A stretch of DNA of 64,000 bases from Devosia sp. (GCF_028290625.1 NZ_JAQGJM010000012.1:1-64000); one strand, 5' to 3'; shown: positions 49,872 to 59,119, numbered from the stretch's first letter. Notes: generated from the letters alone by a model not told the origin. Made by a program: numbers and translations.

Positions 49872-50993
49872 TTAGAGTGCCAGAACCATCTGATCTGGAG
49901 TTGCGCCCTCGCGTGCTGCGTCCACCAGCCCTGACAGAGTCACCCCGAGCAACCTAATCCCCTTCCGAGTTGGGAACAGGGTATTGAGTGCTGGTTCAAT
50001 GCCCAAAGTGATCTCCTCTGCCGTCCGTGCCGCAACCGCTACTGACCGACTGCGGGTGATCTGCTCGAAATCTGCATACTTGACCTTGAGCGTTACCGTG
50101 CGTCCGGCAATGCCCTTACTGTCGCAATGGAGGCTGACTTTTTCGATGATCGGCACCAGCGCCACTCGCGCCTCGTACAGCGTTGACAGGTCGGTGGCAA
50201 AAGTATTTTCGGCTCCGACGGATTTCCTAATCCGGTCATTATGGACGGCTCGATGATCGACGCCACGCGCGACCCAGTAAAAGTACGATCCTGCCTTACC
50301 GAACTGCTGCTGCAAGAACCCGAGCGACTTGGTTTTCAGCTCAGCGCCATTGGTGATGTCGAGCCGCTGCATCCGCTCGGCGGTCGCCGGTCCAACGCCG
50401 TAGAACTTGCCAATTGGCAACGTGGCCACAAACGCCTCACCTTTGCCGGGCGGGATGACGAATTGACCATTTGGTTTGCGCTGGCTCGACGCCATTTTGG
50501 CCAGGAATTTATTGTAGCTGATCCCGGCCGAAGCGGTCAGGCCGGTGGCTTCGAATATTTTCCGCCTGATCCGCTGCGCAACCTCGGTGCCCAGCGCGAT
50601 GCCCATCAGGTTGTCGGTCACATCAAGATAGGCTTCATCCAGAGACAGCGGTTCGATGAGCGGCGTATACTCTGCGAAGATCGTATGGATTTGGGCCGAT
50701 ACCGATTTATAGACGTCGAAGCGTGGTTTGACGAAAATCAGGTCCGGGCATTTGCGCTGAGCGGTGACCGACGGCATGGCCGAGCGCACACCGAACGCGC
50801 GCGCCTCGTAGCTGGCAGCCGCCACTACTCCGCGCTGGCGCGATCCGCCCACCGCCACCGGCTTGCCGCGTAGCTCGGGATTATCGCGTTGTTCAACGGA
50901 GGCGTAAAAGGCGTCCATGTCGACGTGCACGATTTTGCGCACTGTCGCGGACACGCCCACACCGTCGTCATCTGCCGTGTTGATCTCCGCCAT
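49872..50993 (-). CDS. dinB: DNA polymerase IV (Y family)
   Basis: A 373-residue Y-family polymerase that copies past damage. HVDMDAFYASVEQRDNPELR holds the first metal Asp, SLDEAYLDVTDN the catalytic Asp-Glu, and AGISYNKFLAKMASSQRKPNG the fingers/HhH entry. A full little-finger domain follows, and the tail is ATPDQMVLAL, with QMVLAL at the place of a beta-clamp motif. ATG at 50993 follows AGGGCAG; an ATG four codons earlier is also possible. It probably shares the SOS-controlled promoter at 51357 via the small upstream gene. Confidence 0.93.
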   Translation of the reverse strand: MAEINTADDDGVGVSATVRKIVHVDMDAFYASVEQRDNPELRGKPVAVGGSRQRGVVAAASYEARAFGVRSAMPSVTAQRKCPDLIFVKPRFDVYKSVSAQIHTIFAEYTPLIEPLSLDEAYLDVTDNLMGIALGTEVAQRIRRKIFEATGLTASAGISYNKFLAKMASSQRKPNGQFVIPPGKGEAFVATLPIGKFYGVGPATAERMQRLDITNGAELKTKSLGFLQQQFGKAGSYFYWVARGVDHRAVHNDRIRKSVGAENTFATDLSTLYEARVALVPIIEKVSLHCDSKGIAGRTVTLKVKYADFEQITRSRSVAVAARTAEEITLGIEPALNTLFPTRKGIRLLGVTLSGLVDAAREGATPDQMVLAL

Positions 50994-51036
50994 CTGCCCT
51001 CGCATTGCTCGGTGCGGCTACCACTAGTGGCTATTG

Positions 51037-51357
51037 CTATTTGTACCGTGCGGCCCGGCGCATCATTGCGGCGATGCCCATCATTTCATCGATGATCCTG
51101 CGCTCATCGTCGGTACCCAGAACTTCGATTTCATAGATGCGGATTTCTTCCCAACCGGTGCGTATCCAAACGCCAAGCTCGTCCGACTCGTCTCCGCACA
51201 TGATTTCAAGATAGGCGCAAACCATACTCTCGACGGTCAACGTCTTGGGGTCGATCCCATAAACGACGATATCATAGCCACCGCGGGTGGGTCCCTGATT
51301 CACTCTTGCCTTGACCGGTTCGAGGAGGGTCAAGGGATCAAATTTATAGTTCTGCAT
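51037..51357 (-). CDS. Unknown protein (106 aa) between dnaE2 and dinB
   Basis: A 106-residue protein: MQNYKFDPLTLLEPVKARVN, GGYDIVVYGIDPKTLTVESM, then ELGVWIRTGWEEIRIYEIEV and DEMMGIAAMMRRAAR. It looks cytosolic, mixed alpha/beta, with no recognised family. It is divergent from dnaE2 across the LexA box and leads directly into dinB (43 bases), so it is probably induced by DNA damage. Start ATG 51357; a TTG two codons upstream is possible. Confidence 0.7.
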   Translation of the reverse strand: MQNYKFDPLTLLEPVKARVNQGPTRGGYDIVVYGIDPKTLTVESMVCAYLEIMCGDESDELGVWIRTGWEEIRIYEIEVLGTDDERRIIDEMMGIAAMMRRAARYK

Positions 51358-51386
51358 GTTCAACCATTGACTCTCGCTGCCGCAAT

Positions 51387-51401
51387 GTTCCCTTTATGTT
51401 C
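51387..51401. promoter_or_regulatory. LexA (SOS) box, GTTC-N7-GTTC
   Basis: GTTC at 51387-51390 and GTTC at 51398-51401 with seven bases between match the alphaproteobacterial LexA operator. It lies 33 bases before dnaE2 and 30 bases before the divergent dinB-side operon, so one site could control both. A second GTTC pair at 51350-51362 has five-base spacing and is not a consensus site. Confidence 0.8.
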
Positions 51402-51433
51402 TCTTGGCCGCTTGGGGTCAAGAGAGCCCGAAT

Positions 51434-54400
51434 ATGACTGCACCACCCTATGCCGAGATGGTTTGCGCCACTAATTTCACGTTCCTGCACGGCGCGTCCC
51501 ATCCCTATGAACTGGTCGCCACTGCTGCGGCCATGGGGCTAAGTGGCCTAGGCATCTGTGACCACAATTCGCTTGCAGGCGTGGTGCGGGCCTATGCCGC
51601 CGCTCGCGATATCAAGGCAGACTTCCCTAACTTCAAGCTTGCTGTGGGCTCGCGGATCATCTTCGACGATGGCACTCCCGATATTGTAATTTATCCCACT
51701 GACCGCGATGCGTATGGGCGGCTCTGCGCTCTGCTAACGCTTGGTAAGCGCCGGTCTCCCAAAGGCGAATGCTCATTGCAGTTTGCCGATCTGCTGGGTC
51801 ACGCCGAAGGCCAGCTCTGCATCGTTTTGCTCAACCGCACTAATGGGCGTGAGGGCTATCGCGTTTTGAAGGAGCTTGTTCGGGCATGTCCGGGGCGGGT
51901 CTGGCTGGGGGCAAACTTTCCGTTCGGGGGCGATGATCAAGAGCGGCTTGACCGTCTTCACAAGCTGGCGCAGATGGCGAGCGTACCGTTGCTGGCGATG
52001 AATGACGTCATCTACCATGTCGGTTACCGCTCAATGTTGCATGATGTTCTGACGTGCATTCGGCTGGGCGTGACGCTGGACAACCTCGGCCGCCGTAGAG
52101 ATGTAGCACAGGTGCGACACCTTAAGTCCGGCGAGGAAATGGCGCTGCTCTTTGTTGAGTATCCCGAAGCCATAGACGAGACGGTTCGGTTCCTGTCCCG
52201 CATAGATTTCAGCCTCGACCAGCTGCGCTACAACTATCCTGAAGAGACCATTGGTAGCGGCGAGACCGCACAACAGACGCTTCAGCGACTGGCCTATGAA
52301 GGCGCGTCCTGGCGCTACCCCAATGGCGTTCCTGATAAGGTCAGTAAGGGACTGGTGCACGAGTTGGCCCTGATCGCCGAGATGAAGTACGCGCCGTATT
52401 TCCTCACCGTGCAGGACATCGTTCGCTTCGCCCGGCAAGAGCGCGGCATCCTCTGTCAGGGGCGTGGATCGGCTGCCAATTCGGCAGTGTGCTTCTGTCT
52501 CGGCATTACAGAGGTCGATCCCATGCTGGTAGACCTGTTGTTTGAGCGCTTTGTCTCAACCGAGCGGGACGAGCCGCCAGACATCGATGTCGACTTTGAA
52601 CACGAGCGCCGCGAAGAGGTGATGCAATACATCTACCAAAAGTACGGACGCCATCGTGCCGGGCTCACGGCGAACGTCATCACCTATCGCACGAAGGGGG
52701 CTGTACGCGAGGTCGGCAAGGCGTTCGGGCTCTCAACCGACACCATCGACAAGCTCAGCGGCTTAAGCTGGGGCTGGTATGACAGCAGCTTTGACCCCGA
52801 GCGCATCCGTCAAGGGGGAATAGACCCGTACGACACGACCATCCTAATGGTTATGGCCTTTGCGACGGAATTGCAGGGCTTTCCGCGCCATCTGTCCCAA
52901 CATTCCGGCGGCTTCGTCATCACCCGCGACCGGCTCGACCATCTCATTCCAGTTCATAACGCGGCCATGGAAGACCGAACGGTCATCGAGTGGAACAAGG
53001 ATGATCTGGACGAACTTGGTATCCTCAAAGTGGACGTGCTGGCGCTCGGCATGCTCAGCGCCGTCCGTCGCAGCTTCAACCTGTTGCAGCAGCACTACGA
53101 CCTGTCCCTGACGCTTGCTACGGTGCCGCAGGAAGACCCGCGCACTTACAAGATGACCCACCGCGCCGATACGGTTGGCGTGTTTCAGATTGAAAGCCGC
53201 GCCCAGATGTCGATGCTGCCAAGGCTGCGGCCCAGCGAGTTCTACGACCTCGTAATCGAAGTTGCCATCGTCCGGCCCGGCCCGATTCAGGGCGACATGG
53301 TGCATCCCTATTTGAAGCGGCGGCAGGGGTTGGAGCCAACCAGCTATCCGTCGCCTGAGTTGGAACACGTCCTCAAGAAAACCTATGGTGTTCCGCTGTT
53401 CCAGGAACAGGCAATGAAGATTGCCATTGTCGGCGCTGGGTTCACGCCCGGCGAGGCCGACAAATTGCGCCGGGCCATGGCGACCTTCAAGCGCACCGGG
53501 GGTGTCGGTGCGTTTCGCGACAAGTTCCTCAAGGGCATGGCCGAAAAGGCTTACACGCGGGAGTTTGCCGAGCGGTGCTTTCAGCAGATCGAGGGATTTG
53601 GCTCGTATGGCTTCCCCGAGAGTCATGCCGCCTCGTTCGCGCTGCTCGTGTATGTCTCGTGCTGGATCAAATGCCATTACCCGGATGTGTTCCTGACGGC
53701 GCTACTCAACAGCCAGCCCATGGGATTCTACGCCCCCGCGCAGCTCATTCGCGATGCCCAGGAGCACGGTGTCGATATCCGCCCGGTCGATATCAACTTC
53801 TCCGACCTTGAGGCGGTAATGGAGCACAGCAACATCGCTGGTGACACCATCGCGCCGCGCCATTCCGAGATGCGAGAAGACATCTGGGGCAACCGTGGCG
53901 TGCGGCTTGGCTTTAAGATCATCAAGGGTCTCAGCATCGACCATGCCAACATGATTGTGGCGCGGCGGCGCGGCGGCTACGACAGCGTACGGGACCTTTG
54001 GCTGCGCACCGGCCTGTCGTCAAAGGTGCTCGAAAGCTTGGCGATGGCCGATGCCTTTCAGTCCATCGGCATGAACCGGCGCGATGCGCTATGGGCCGTC
54101 ATGGGCCTGGTCGGCAACTTCGGCGCAGATACGCTGCCGCTGTTTCGGGCAGCAGGCGAACAAAGCCTCCGGGATGAGCCCGACGCCAACCTGCCACCCA
54201 TGCCGCCGGGCGAAGAGGTCATCCACGATTACCGTGCGCTGTCGCTGTCGCTGAAAGCCCACCCAATCAGCTTTATGCGCGAAGACCTACAGCGGCGCGG
54301 CATAGTGGTCGCCGACGATCTGCGCACATTGCCGCCGGGTCGCATGGTGACTGTCGCGGGCCTCGTGCTCGTTCGCCAGCGCCCCGGCACGGCGAGCGGC

Positions 54401-54751
54401 GTCATCTTCGCCAGCCTTGAGGACGAAACCGGCCTCGCCAATATCATTGTCTGGCCCAAGGTGTTCGAAGCTAGCCGCGCCGTGGTTCTAGGCGCTCGGG
54501 TCATGGCGGTGAAAGGCCAGCTTCAACGCGAAGGGTTGGTTGTCCACGTCATTGCCCGAGAGTTCATCGATCTAACGCCCCAGCTCGTCAGCATCGCCAA
54601 CGGCCACGATATTGGCGAGGCGGTGGTTGCTCGCGCCGACGAAGGCAAAACCGGCCCCCATGGCAGCCGCACGCGAGAACGCGACCAGTATGCCGAGCTT
54701 CAAGCCCGCAAGGCAGCCATGGCCATGCCGGTTGGCCGAAACTTCCATTGA
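51434..54751 (+). CDS. dnaE2: Error-prone DNA polymerase DnaE2 (ImuC)
   Basis: A 1105-residue C-family polymerase. The PHP domain starts NFTFLHGASHPYELVATAAA and includes GLGICDHNSLAG. The polymerase active site is in PPDIDVDFEHERREEVMQYI. QGRGSAANSAVCFCLGIT and FQEQAMKIAIVGAGFTPGEA are further palm/fingers motifs. The OB domain is GRMVTVAGLVLVRQRPGTAS near residue 970. DnaE2 does damage-induced mutagenesis, usually with ImuA and ImuB; neither is here and dinB is the partner polymerase. A LexA box precedes it. Confidence 0.94.
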   Translation: MTAPPYAEMVCATNFTFLHGASHPYELVATAAAMGLSGLGICDHNSLAGVVRAYAAARDIKADFPNFKLAVGSRIIFDDGTPDIVIYPTDRDAYGRLCALLTLGKRRSPKGECSLQFADLLGHAEGQLCIVLLNRTNGREGYRVLKELVRACPGRVWLGANFPFGGDDQERLDRLHKLAQMASVPLLAMNDVIYHVGYRSMLHDVLTCIRLGVTLDNLGRRRDVAQVRHLKSGEEMALLFVEYPEAIDETVRFLSRIDFSLDQLRYNYPEETIGSGETAQQTLQRLAYEGASWRYPNGVPDKVSKGLVHELALIAEMKYAPYFLTVQDIVRFARQERGILCQGRGSAANSAVCFCLGITEVDPMLVDLLFERFVSTERDEPPDIDVDFEHERREEVMQYIYQKYGRHRAGLTANVITYRTKGAVREVGKAFGLSTDTIDKLSGLSWGWYDSSFDPERIRQGGIDPYDTTILMVMAFATELQGFPRHLSQHSGGFVITRDRLDHLIPVHNAAMEDRTVIEWNKDDLDELGILKVDVLALGMLSAVRRSFNLLQQHYDLSLTLATVPQEDPRTYKMTHRADTVGVFQIESRAQMSMLPRLRPSEFYDLVIEVAIVRPGPIQGDMVHPYLKRRQGLEPTSYPSPELEHVLKKTYGVPLFQEQAMKIAIVGAGFTPGEADKLRRAMATFKRTGGVGAFRDKFLKGMAEKAYTREFAERCFQQIEGFGSYGFPESHAASFALLVYVSCWIKCHYPDVFLTALLNSQPMGFYAPAQLIRDAQEHGVDIRPVDINFSDLEAVMEHSNIAGDTIAPRHSEMREDIWGNRGVRLGFKIIKGLSIDHANMIVARRRGGYDSVRDLWLRTGLSSKVLESLAMADAFQSIGMNRRDALWAVMGLVGNFGADTLPLFRAAGEQSLRDEPDANLPPMPPGEEVIHDYRALSLSLKAHPISFMREDLQRRGIVVADDLRTLPPGRMVTVAGLVLVRQRPGTASGVIFASLEDETGLANIIVWPKVFEASRAVVLGARVMAVKGQLQREGLVVHVIAREFIDLTPQLVSIANGHDIGEAVVARADEGKTGPHGSRTRERDQYAELQARKAAMAMPVGRNFH

Positions 54752-54757
54752 CCGGCC

Positions 54758-55150
54758 ATGATCTTACCCGCGTCAGCCACGACCCTTGATGACTTTCGCA
54801 TCAGCGGGCGAACCATCACCGCGTTCTGCAGCCACTATTGGGTGTGCTCTCACGATGCGCAATTGCGGCTTGAGCTGCTGGCTCTGCATGTCGGCTGGCA
54901 CTTCGATTTCTATGCCGGGCGCGATCTTCTCGCGGACCGGCTGTACTGCTCAATCTGCGGTTGGTATCGCCCAACGTTTTCGCTTGGGCACGCCAGCAAG
55001 CCGTCGGGGTTTGCCGGAACGCATAGCGCGGGTTTCAAACCATTGGGCATGGAAGAAGCTGCGGCGCTGCAACTATCACGGCAGCAAGCGGCCGAAGCTC
55101 AAATGCCTTGGGTCGGTGTCCGCAAAAGCGGTCGAAAATTTGGCCGCTGA
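54758..55150 (+). CDS. Unknown Cys/His-rich protein (130 aa) after dnaE2
   Basis: The first part, RTITAFCSHYWVCSHDAQLR, and then LYCSICGWYRPTFSLGHASK carry Cys/His clusters that could bind zinc. It resembles, loosely, the 77-residue zinc-ribbon-like protein at 44955. It begins 6 bases after dnaE2 and may be translated with it. No family name. Confidence 0.6.
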   Translation: MILPASATTLDDFRISGRTITAFCSHYWVCSHDAQLRLELLALHVGWHFDFYAGRDLLADRLYCSICGWYRPTFSLGHASKPSGFAGTHSAGFKPLGMEEAAALQLSRQQAAEAQMPWVGVRKSGRKFGR

Positions 55151-55204
55151 AATTTCTAAGCGCTTTTCAGAAGTCGCTATACGGGTGTTGAACCCGTCCG
55201 CCGG

Positions 55205-55834
55205 TCAGTTAAAGGTCGGAGTATTCCCTGCGGTAGCGCGCTCAACAAAAACGGTTACACCGTGTCTGCTATCGACGCGCAACGTAACGACTTCGCCATT
55301 CGCCGTATGCCCCACCCACCCATCCGTTCCCGCTCCCAATCCGTCCGGCAACGGATAGTTATCAACGATGCTTTGTGCAAAATCGGACGGTGCCATCGTA
55401 TCGGCATTAAAGAAAAGTGGGCTGAGCGCCAGTTCCGATGCAACATCGTTGATGAAAGAAACGGCGTAAGTCGGTTTGCCGTTTCCCAGATCGACGTTAA
55501 GCCGCAGGTTCATAAGGATTTGCAGGTTAAACGGCGTCAACTCCTCGTCCGCGCCTATACGACAAGTAGAATATTCCCCGGTAACGTTTTCAATCGGCAC
55601 ACTGCCGCCCTGAGCAATTTCTTCGGGTGAATAACACCGCATGCCGTTGGCGGCGAGCGCTGCTTCGACTTCGGCCCTGGACTGTCCCAGCGCCACACCT
55701 CTAAAGCTCGTCCCTGAAAAACTCGCGTCTACCGGCGCAAATGGTGGGGATGCCGATACGGTGACCACACTTGCAAGCATGACGGCCGTGCCGATCAGGC
55801 AAAAGGCAATTAGCGCATTCCATTGGGATTTCAT
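55205..55834 (-). CDS. Secreted or lipid-exposed protein of unknown function (209 aa)
   Basis: N-terminal hydrophobic segment (ALIAFCLIGTAVMLASVVTV, then SASPPFAP) suggests export. The mature part has TSFRGVALGQSRAEVEAALA, a pattern seen in small periplasmic proteins with repeated strands, and Cys in GMRCYSPEEI and YSTCRIG. It is 15 bases downstream of the SHOCT protein gene, so the two are probably one unit. Confidence 0.7.
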   Translation of the reverse strand: MKSQWNALIAFCLIGTAVMLASVVTVSASPPFAPVDASFSGTSFRGVALGQSRAEVEAALAANGMRCYSPEEIAQGGSVPIENVTGEYSTCRIGADEELTPFNLQILMNLRLNVDLGNGKPTYAVSFINDVASELALSPLFFNADTMAPSDFAQSIVDNYPLPDGLGAGTDGWVGHTANGEVVTLRVDSRHGVTVFVERATAGNTPTFN

Positions 55835-55849
55835 CGGCCTGGTCCGTGT

Positions 55850-56536
55850 TCAATGATGACTAGCGTCAATCACTTTCAGTTTGAGGGTTTGATATTCCGC
55901 CTCGTCGATGGCCCCTGTGGCCTTCAACGCGGCTAGCCGCTCGATTTGATCGACGAGCGATACGTCGGCTACTGGCGGCGGCGCTATGGTGTGGACAACA
56001 TCGGTTGACGCCGTAGGTGAGCGGCGCGGTGCTGGAGCGGCGTCGATCTTGCTCGAGGTGCTGTTAGCTTGTTCGACCGCGTCCGCGGGCGGCTGTTGGT
56101 AGTTACCGAAGAGTGGCCCTCTCCATCCAGTGCCATCGCCAGTTGAAGGCTGTGTCGTCCCACCCAGCAAAGAGGCGGTACGCTCCTTCTGCAATGCCTT
56201 TGGATGGCGTGCGCGCAGTTCACGATCGCCGAAGTAGGACATCACCGTCAACGCCACGGCGACGAAACCCCACACGCGCAGGTCGTGGAACTGCGACGTT
56301 GACCCGGCCTGTATCGCGAGAAAGGCCGCTAGGCCGAACAAGCCAATTGATGCCCGAGGCAAGCTGAAAGCAAAGGCCGCCCCGACAACAAGCAACAGGG
56401 CGGAAATTATCCCTGATGAACTGGCAGCGGACATCGCTTCGTTGCGGGTGAACGAAGCGGCGCTACCGACGATAAAGGATTGCACCGCAACGCCGATGCC
56501 GAGGCATAGCCCAAGAATTATGATCGCGACCCGCAC
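55850..56536 (-). CDS. Membrane protein with C-terminal SHOCT domain
   Basis: A 228-residue protein. Four hydrophobic segments (AIIILGLCLGIGVAVQSF; GIISALLLVVGAAFAFSL; SIGLFGLAAFLAIQAG; VWGFVAVALTVMSYFG) are followed by a Pro/Thr-rich linker and a SHOCT domain (LVDQIERLAALKATGAIDEA, then EYQTLKLKVI). SHOCT domains bind oligomers or tether proteins. GTG at 56536 with GGAAAGG upstream is preferred to a longer frame. It is divergent from an XRE regulator. Confidence 0.75.
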   Translation of the reverse strand: MRVAIIILGLCLGIGVAVQSFIVGSAASFTRNEAMSAASSSGIISALLLVVGAAFAFSLPRASIGLFGLAAFLAIQAGSTSQFHDLRVWGFVAVALTVMSYFGDRELRARHPKALQKERTASLLGGTTQPSTGDGTGWRGPLFGNYQQPPADAVEQANSTSSKIDAAPAPRRSPTASTDVVHTIAPPPVADVSLVDQIERLAALKATGAIDEAEYQTLKLKVIDASHH

Positions 56537-56640
56537 TTGCAGCCTTTCCGGTTTATGCCGATCACCAATACAACAGGTGATCGCAATATGTCGAATATAT
56601 CCGATGGTTTTCCGCGCGCGAAATTGCTCGCTTGCGCCCA

Positions 56641-56901
56641 ATGGATGGCCGCAATCGCATTGCTTGGAATCTTCGAAGGCTGCGCTCCCTGCGGGGTGTG
56701 ACGCAGGAGGATTTGGCTGTCGATGCGCAGGTCAACCGCACGTCCATCAGCGGCATAGAGAACCAAACCGTCAGCGCTAGCATCGACCTGCTCGAGCGAT
56801 TGGCAGATGCGCTTGCCATTGATTTGGTTGAGCTGGTTCAGAAACCTGAGGTTGGTGAAGAATCTCCGCAAAACCTGAAGCCCGGCCGCAAACCGAAGTA
56901 G
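56641..56901 (+). CDS. XRE family transcriptional regulator
   Basis: An 86-residue protein: RNRIAWNLRRLRSLRGVTQE, DLAVDAQVNRTSISGIENQT, then LLERLADALAIDLVELV. This is a canonical Cro/C1 HTH with a short tail. It lies divergent from the SHOCT-protein gene and may control the right half of the island. Start ATG 56641; a TTG three codons earlier is possible. Confidence 0.85.
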   Translation: MDGRNRIAWNLRRLRSLRGVTQEDLAVDAQVNRTSISGIENQTVSASIDLLERLADALAIDLVELVQKPEVGEESPQNLKPGRKPK

Positions 56902-56909
56902 GCCGCGCA

Positions 56910-57254
56910 TCAGTATTCGTCCGCCAACATGATCGTCAGCACCCGGCATGTCACGTCGGGATCGGCCGGGTTCGGGCTATGGGCTAAGCGGCTCAGGTCG
57001 TAGTAGTCGATCTTCCACAACACCTGCAGACCGTCGATGTCCACAATGGCGCAGTCATGCTCGCCATAAGGATCGTTGCGTTCACTAAAGTCGGAAAAGT
57101 CTGCCACGGCAGTTAGAATCTGATCACGCTGCCCATCGGTGAGGTTCGCAACGCCGGGTGTGAGCATGGTTTTACCGCCTGCTCCAGTGCGTCGCAGAGC
57201 GTCGTTCAGTCGGCATACTTCAACAGTTTCGCGTCTGGGGACGAGTGCTGTCAT
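56910..57254 (-). CDS. DUF3768 family protein
   Basis: A 114-residue protein matching DUF3768: RLNDALRRTGAGGKTMLTPG, FSDFSERNDPYGEHDCAIVD and LWKIDYYDLSRLAHSPNPAD, VTCRVLTIMLADEY. The family is common on rhizobial plasmids and islands; it has no known function. Second of two or three minus-strand genes here. Confidence 0.85.
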   Translation of the reverse strand: MTALVPRRETVEVCRLNDALRRTGAGGKTMLTPGVANLTDGQRDQILTAVADFSDFSERNDPYGEHDCAIVDIDGLQVLWKIDYYDLSRLAHSPNPADPDVTCRVLTIMLADEY

Positions 57255-57293
57255 GGTGGTATGCGGGTCAGCGTGAACCGACCCGCCTCCAAG

Positions 57294-57935
57294 TCAATCG
57301 GTGGCCGAGCGCGTCGGGTGCAGCAACGCGATGCCGCTCAGCGGCCGTTCGATATGTTCCTCGTCGGGGTAGTCGCGCCACCGCAGCGTGAACGAAGTGT
57401 TCCCCTTGGCCTTAAGGATCACCGCCTCGTACCAGCCGTCAGCTTTGTTATCTGACACCGCTAGCACGAGGCAGCCCGGGCCAACCTTCGACCAGTCCTG
57501 CGGCACCGTAATCGGGCTGTCGCCACTCTTTGCCGCGAGTGATGCGTCAACCGGCTTGCTGTCAGCCGGGTTGGCGGGCGACTCGTTGCCTTCAGCTTCG
57601 GACTTCACGATGCGCAACGGCCGAATTTGTTGGGCGACAGGAACGTGCGCAACCAAGGCGTCATAGGTCGCTGCCTTCACGAACGGCACGAACGCCTTAC
57701 CCGACCCGAATAGGCGGCCGTGGGGTAGCTTGTCGGCGAGAGCACGTACGTCGTCGGTGGTCACCGGTAGGGCCATCATAGCCATGAGCAATGCAGCTGC
57801 CGTCGCGCCGCTGATTTCGGTCTGGTCGAACCAAGCTGCGTGAGGCTTGTTGGTGTCATCGCGGCCCAGAACGATCAGGGCGGGCAAGTCGGTATCGTCA
57901 AGCGGCAGGCGGGCTTGAGCATGTGCGGCCGTCAT
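57294..57935 (-). CDS. Unknown island protein with Tudor/Agenet-like C-terminus (213 aa)
   Basis: The N-terminal half (ALIVLGRDDTNKPHAAWFDQ, TAAALLMAMMALPVTTDDVR, LPHGRLFGSGKAFVPFV) looks like a small helical domain. The C-terminal half, WSKVGPGCLVLAVSDNKADG then WYEAVILKAKGNTSFTLRWR, resembles a Tudor-like barrel that binds modified peptides or DNA partners. Function unknown. AGGAGA-type sequence (GGAGATAGAAG) precedes the ATG. Confidence 0.65.
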   Translation of the reverse strand: MTAAHAQARLPLDDTDLPALIVLGRDDTNKPHAAWFDQTEISGATAAALLMAMMALPVTTDDVRALADKLPHGRLFGSGKAFVPFVKAATYDALVAHVPVAQQIRPLRIVKSEAEGNESPANPADSKPVDASLAAKSGDSPITVPQDWSKVGPGCLVLAVSDNKADGWYEAVILKAKGNTSFTLRWRDYPDEEHIERPLSGIALLHPTRSATD

Positions 57936-57956
57936 CTTCTATCTCCTTAAACAAGA

Positions 57957-57981
57957 AGGCCACCGGGGGTACCGGTGGCCT
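57957..57981 (-). terminator. Hairpin terminator after the HWH-motif gene
   Basis: AGGCCACCGG and CCGGTGGCCT pair perfectly around a 5-base loop. On the minus strand a run of TTCTTGTTT follows, suiting an intrinsic terminator between the gene ending at 58072 and the one starting at 57935. Confidence 0.65.
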
Positions 57982-58071
57982 AGGGTTGAGTAACGTTGCG
58001 CCTGAATTGCAGGTGTGCATCGTTAAGTCATTGTAACATAACACTTAATCAGATCAAGAGCATGCAAATGT

Positions 58072-59019
58072 CTAGCCCCGTCGCCAGCCAGACCCGTTGC
58101 CCGCGTAGTCAAAATATGACTTTTCAGGGGCAACATTGGCCATCGCTCCTTCCGTCGACAGCGAGCTCAGAATCTTAGCAATTTTGAGCCGCGCCTTCTC
58201 GGTTGCCGTCTTCAGAAGTTCCTCGCCCTCGCCCTTGGCTAAGGTCAATGACGGCAAATCCTTCGTGCCGATGATGCGGCACAACAGCGATGCATCACCG
58301 GGCCGCAATGCCCGCTTTTTCTGGATGTACTGTCCAGTTGGCGTCTTGAACATTTCGCCGGTACGGGGGTCGGTCTTTTCCTCGGTCTGAGCGTAGACGC
58401 GATATTCGCTCAACGGGGCCTTTGCCATGTAAATGGTCCGCCCCACCACCGTCGCTGCACTGAGCAGGCGGCGATGATAAAGGCGAATACCTGGAATGAA
58501 CGGCTGCTCGCCCGCTTCGATCAGGTCAAATAACATCTGCTCGTCGTCGAACTCTTCGTCACCGCCCCAACAAATCGAATGGGTGTGCCAGTGCACAGCC
58601 CCCATCGCACCACCGCGCTGGGCTTGGTAGTTGGTGTAGAGCGCAGCCTCCACAAACGTGATGTGGTTACGGCACGTCAACGCCTTCTTGGCCCACTCGA
58701 TGAGCTTGCCCACATCGAAGCGCGATGCCTCGGCAATCGGAACAGCGAATTGCGATGGGGCCAAGGTAACAAAAGATGGAAAACTCATCGATTTTGCATG
58801 CTTCTCCACCTGACGGGAGAGCGCGCGCGCAAATTCGATGCGGGCCAATGTGGCATTCGCTTTAAGCGACAGGGCGGCCGAGTCTTTCAACGTGTCGGCA
58901 GAGGCATCATCGATGGCGGGACGACCCCGCTTGGTCGTCATATAGTTCTTGAGCTGGTTATCGCGGCCTACATGATGGCGTACAGATTCCAACATATTCA
59001 GGTGGGGATTGCGGCGCAT
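58072..59019 (-). CDS. Protein with HUH-like motif (315 aa), possible replication/nicking protein
   Basis: A 315-residue protein. Near residue 143 is AVHWHTHSICWGG, an H-W-H motif after a hydrophobic strand, as in HUH endonucleases (rolling-circle Rep proteins and relaxases). Tyrosines follow in IRLYHRRLLSA, TIYMAKAPLSEYRVY and YIQKKRALR that could serve as the nicking residue. No helicase part is present. The place, between the AlpA-like gene and the right end of an integrative island, suits a replication or processing protein for an excised circle. The assignment rests on the motif. ATG at 59019 follows AAGGA. Confidence 0.55.
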   Translation of the reverse strand: MRRNPHLNMLESVRHHVGRDNQLKNYMTTKRGRPAIDDASADTLKDSAALSLKANATLARIEFARALSRQVEKHAKSMSFPSFVTLAPSQFAVPIAEASRFDVGKLIEWAKKALTCRNHITFVEAALYTNYQAQRGGAMGAVHWHTHSICWGGDEEFDDEQMLFDLIEAGEQPFIPGIRLYHRRLLSAATVVGRTIYMAKAPLSEYRVYAQTEEKTDPRTGEMFKTPTGQYIQKKRALRPGDASLLCRIIGTKDLPSLTLAKGEGEELLKTATEKARLKIAKILSSLSTEGAMANVAPEKSYFDYAGNGSGWRRG

Positions 59020-59119
59020 AGTTCGTTTCCTTATTACGCGGCCGTCAGGTTGGGCAGTCAGGCAATTTGCTTGACTGCCCAATAGCTGAGGGGCGCAGTT
59101 TATTTGTGAAAATTGGGTA

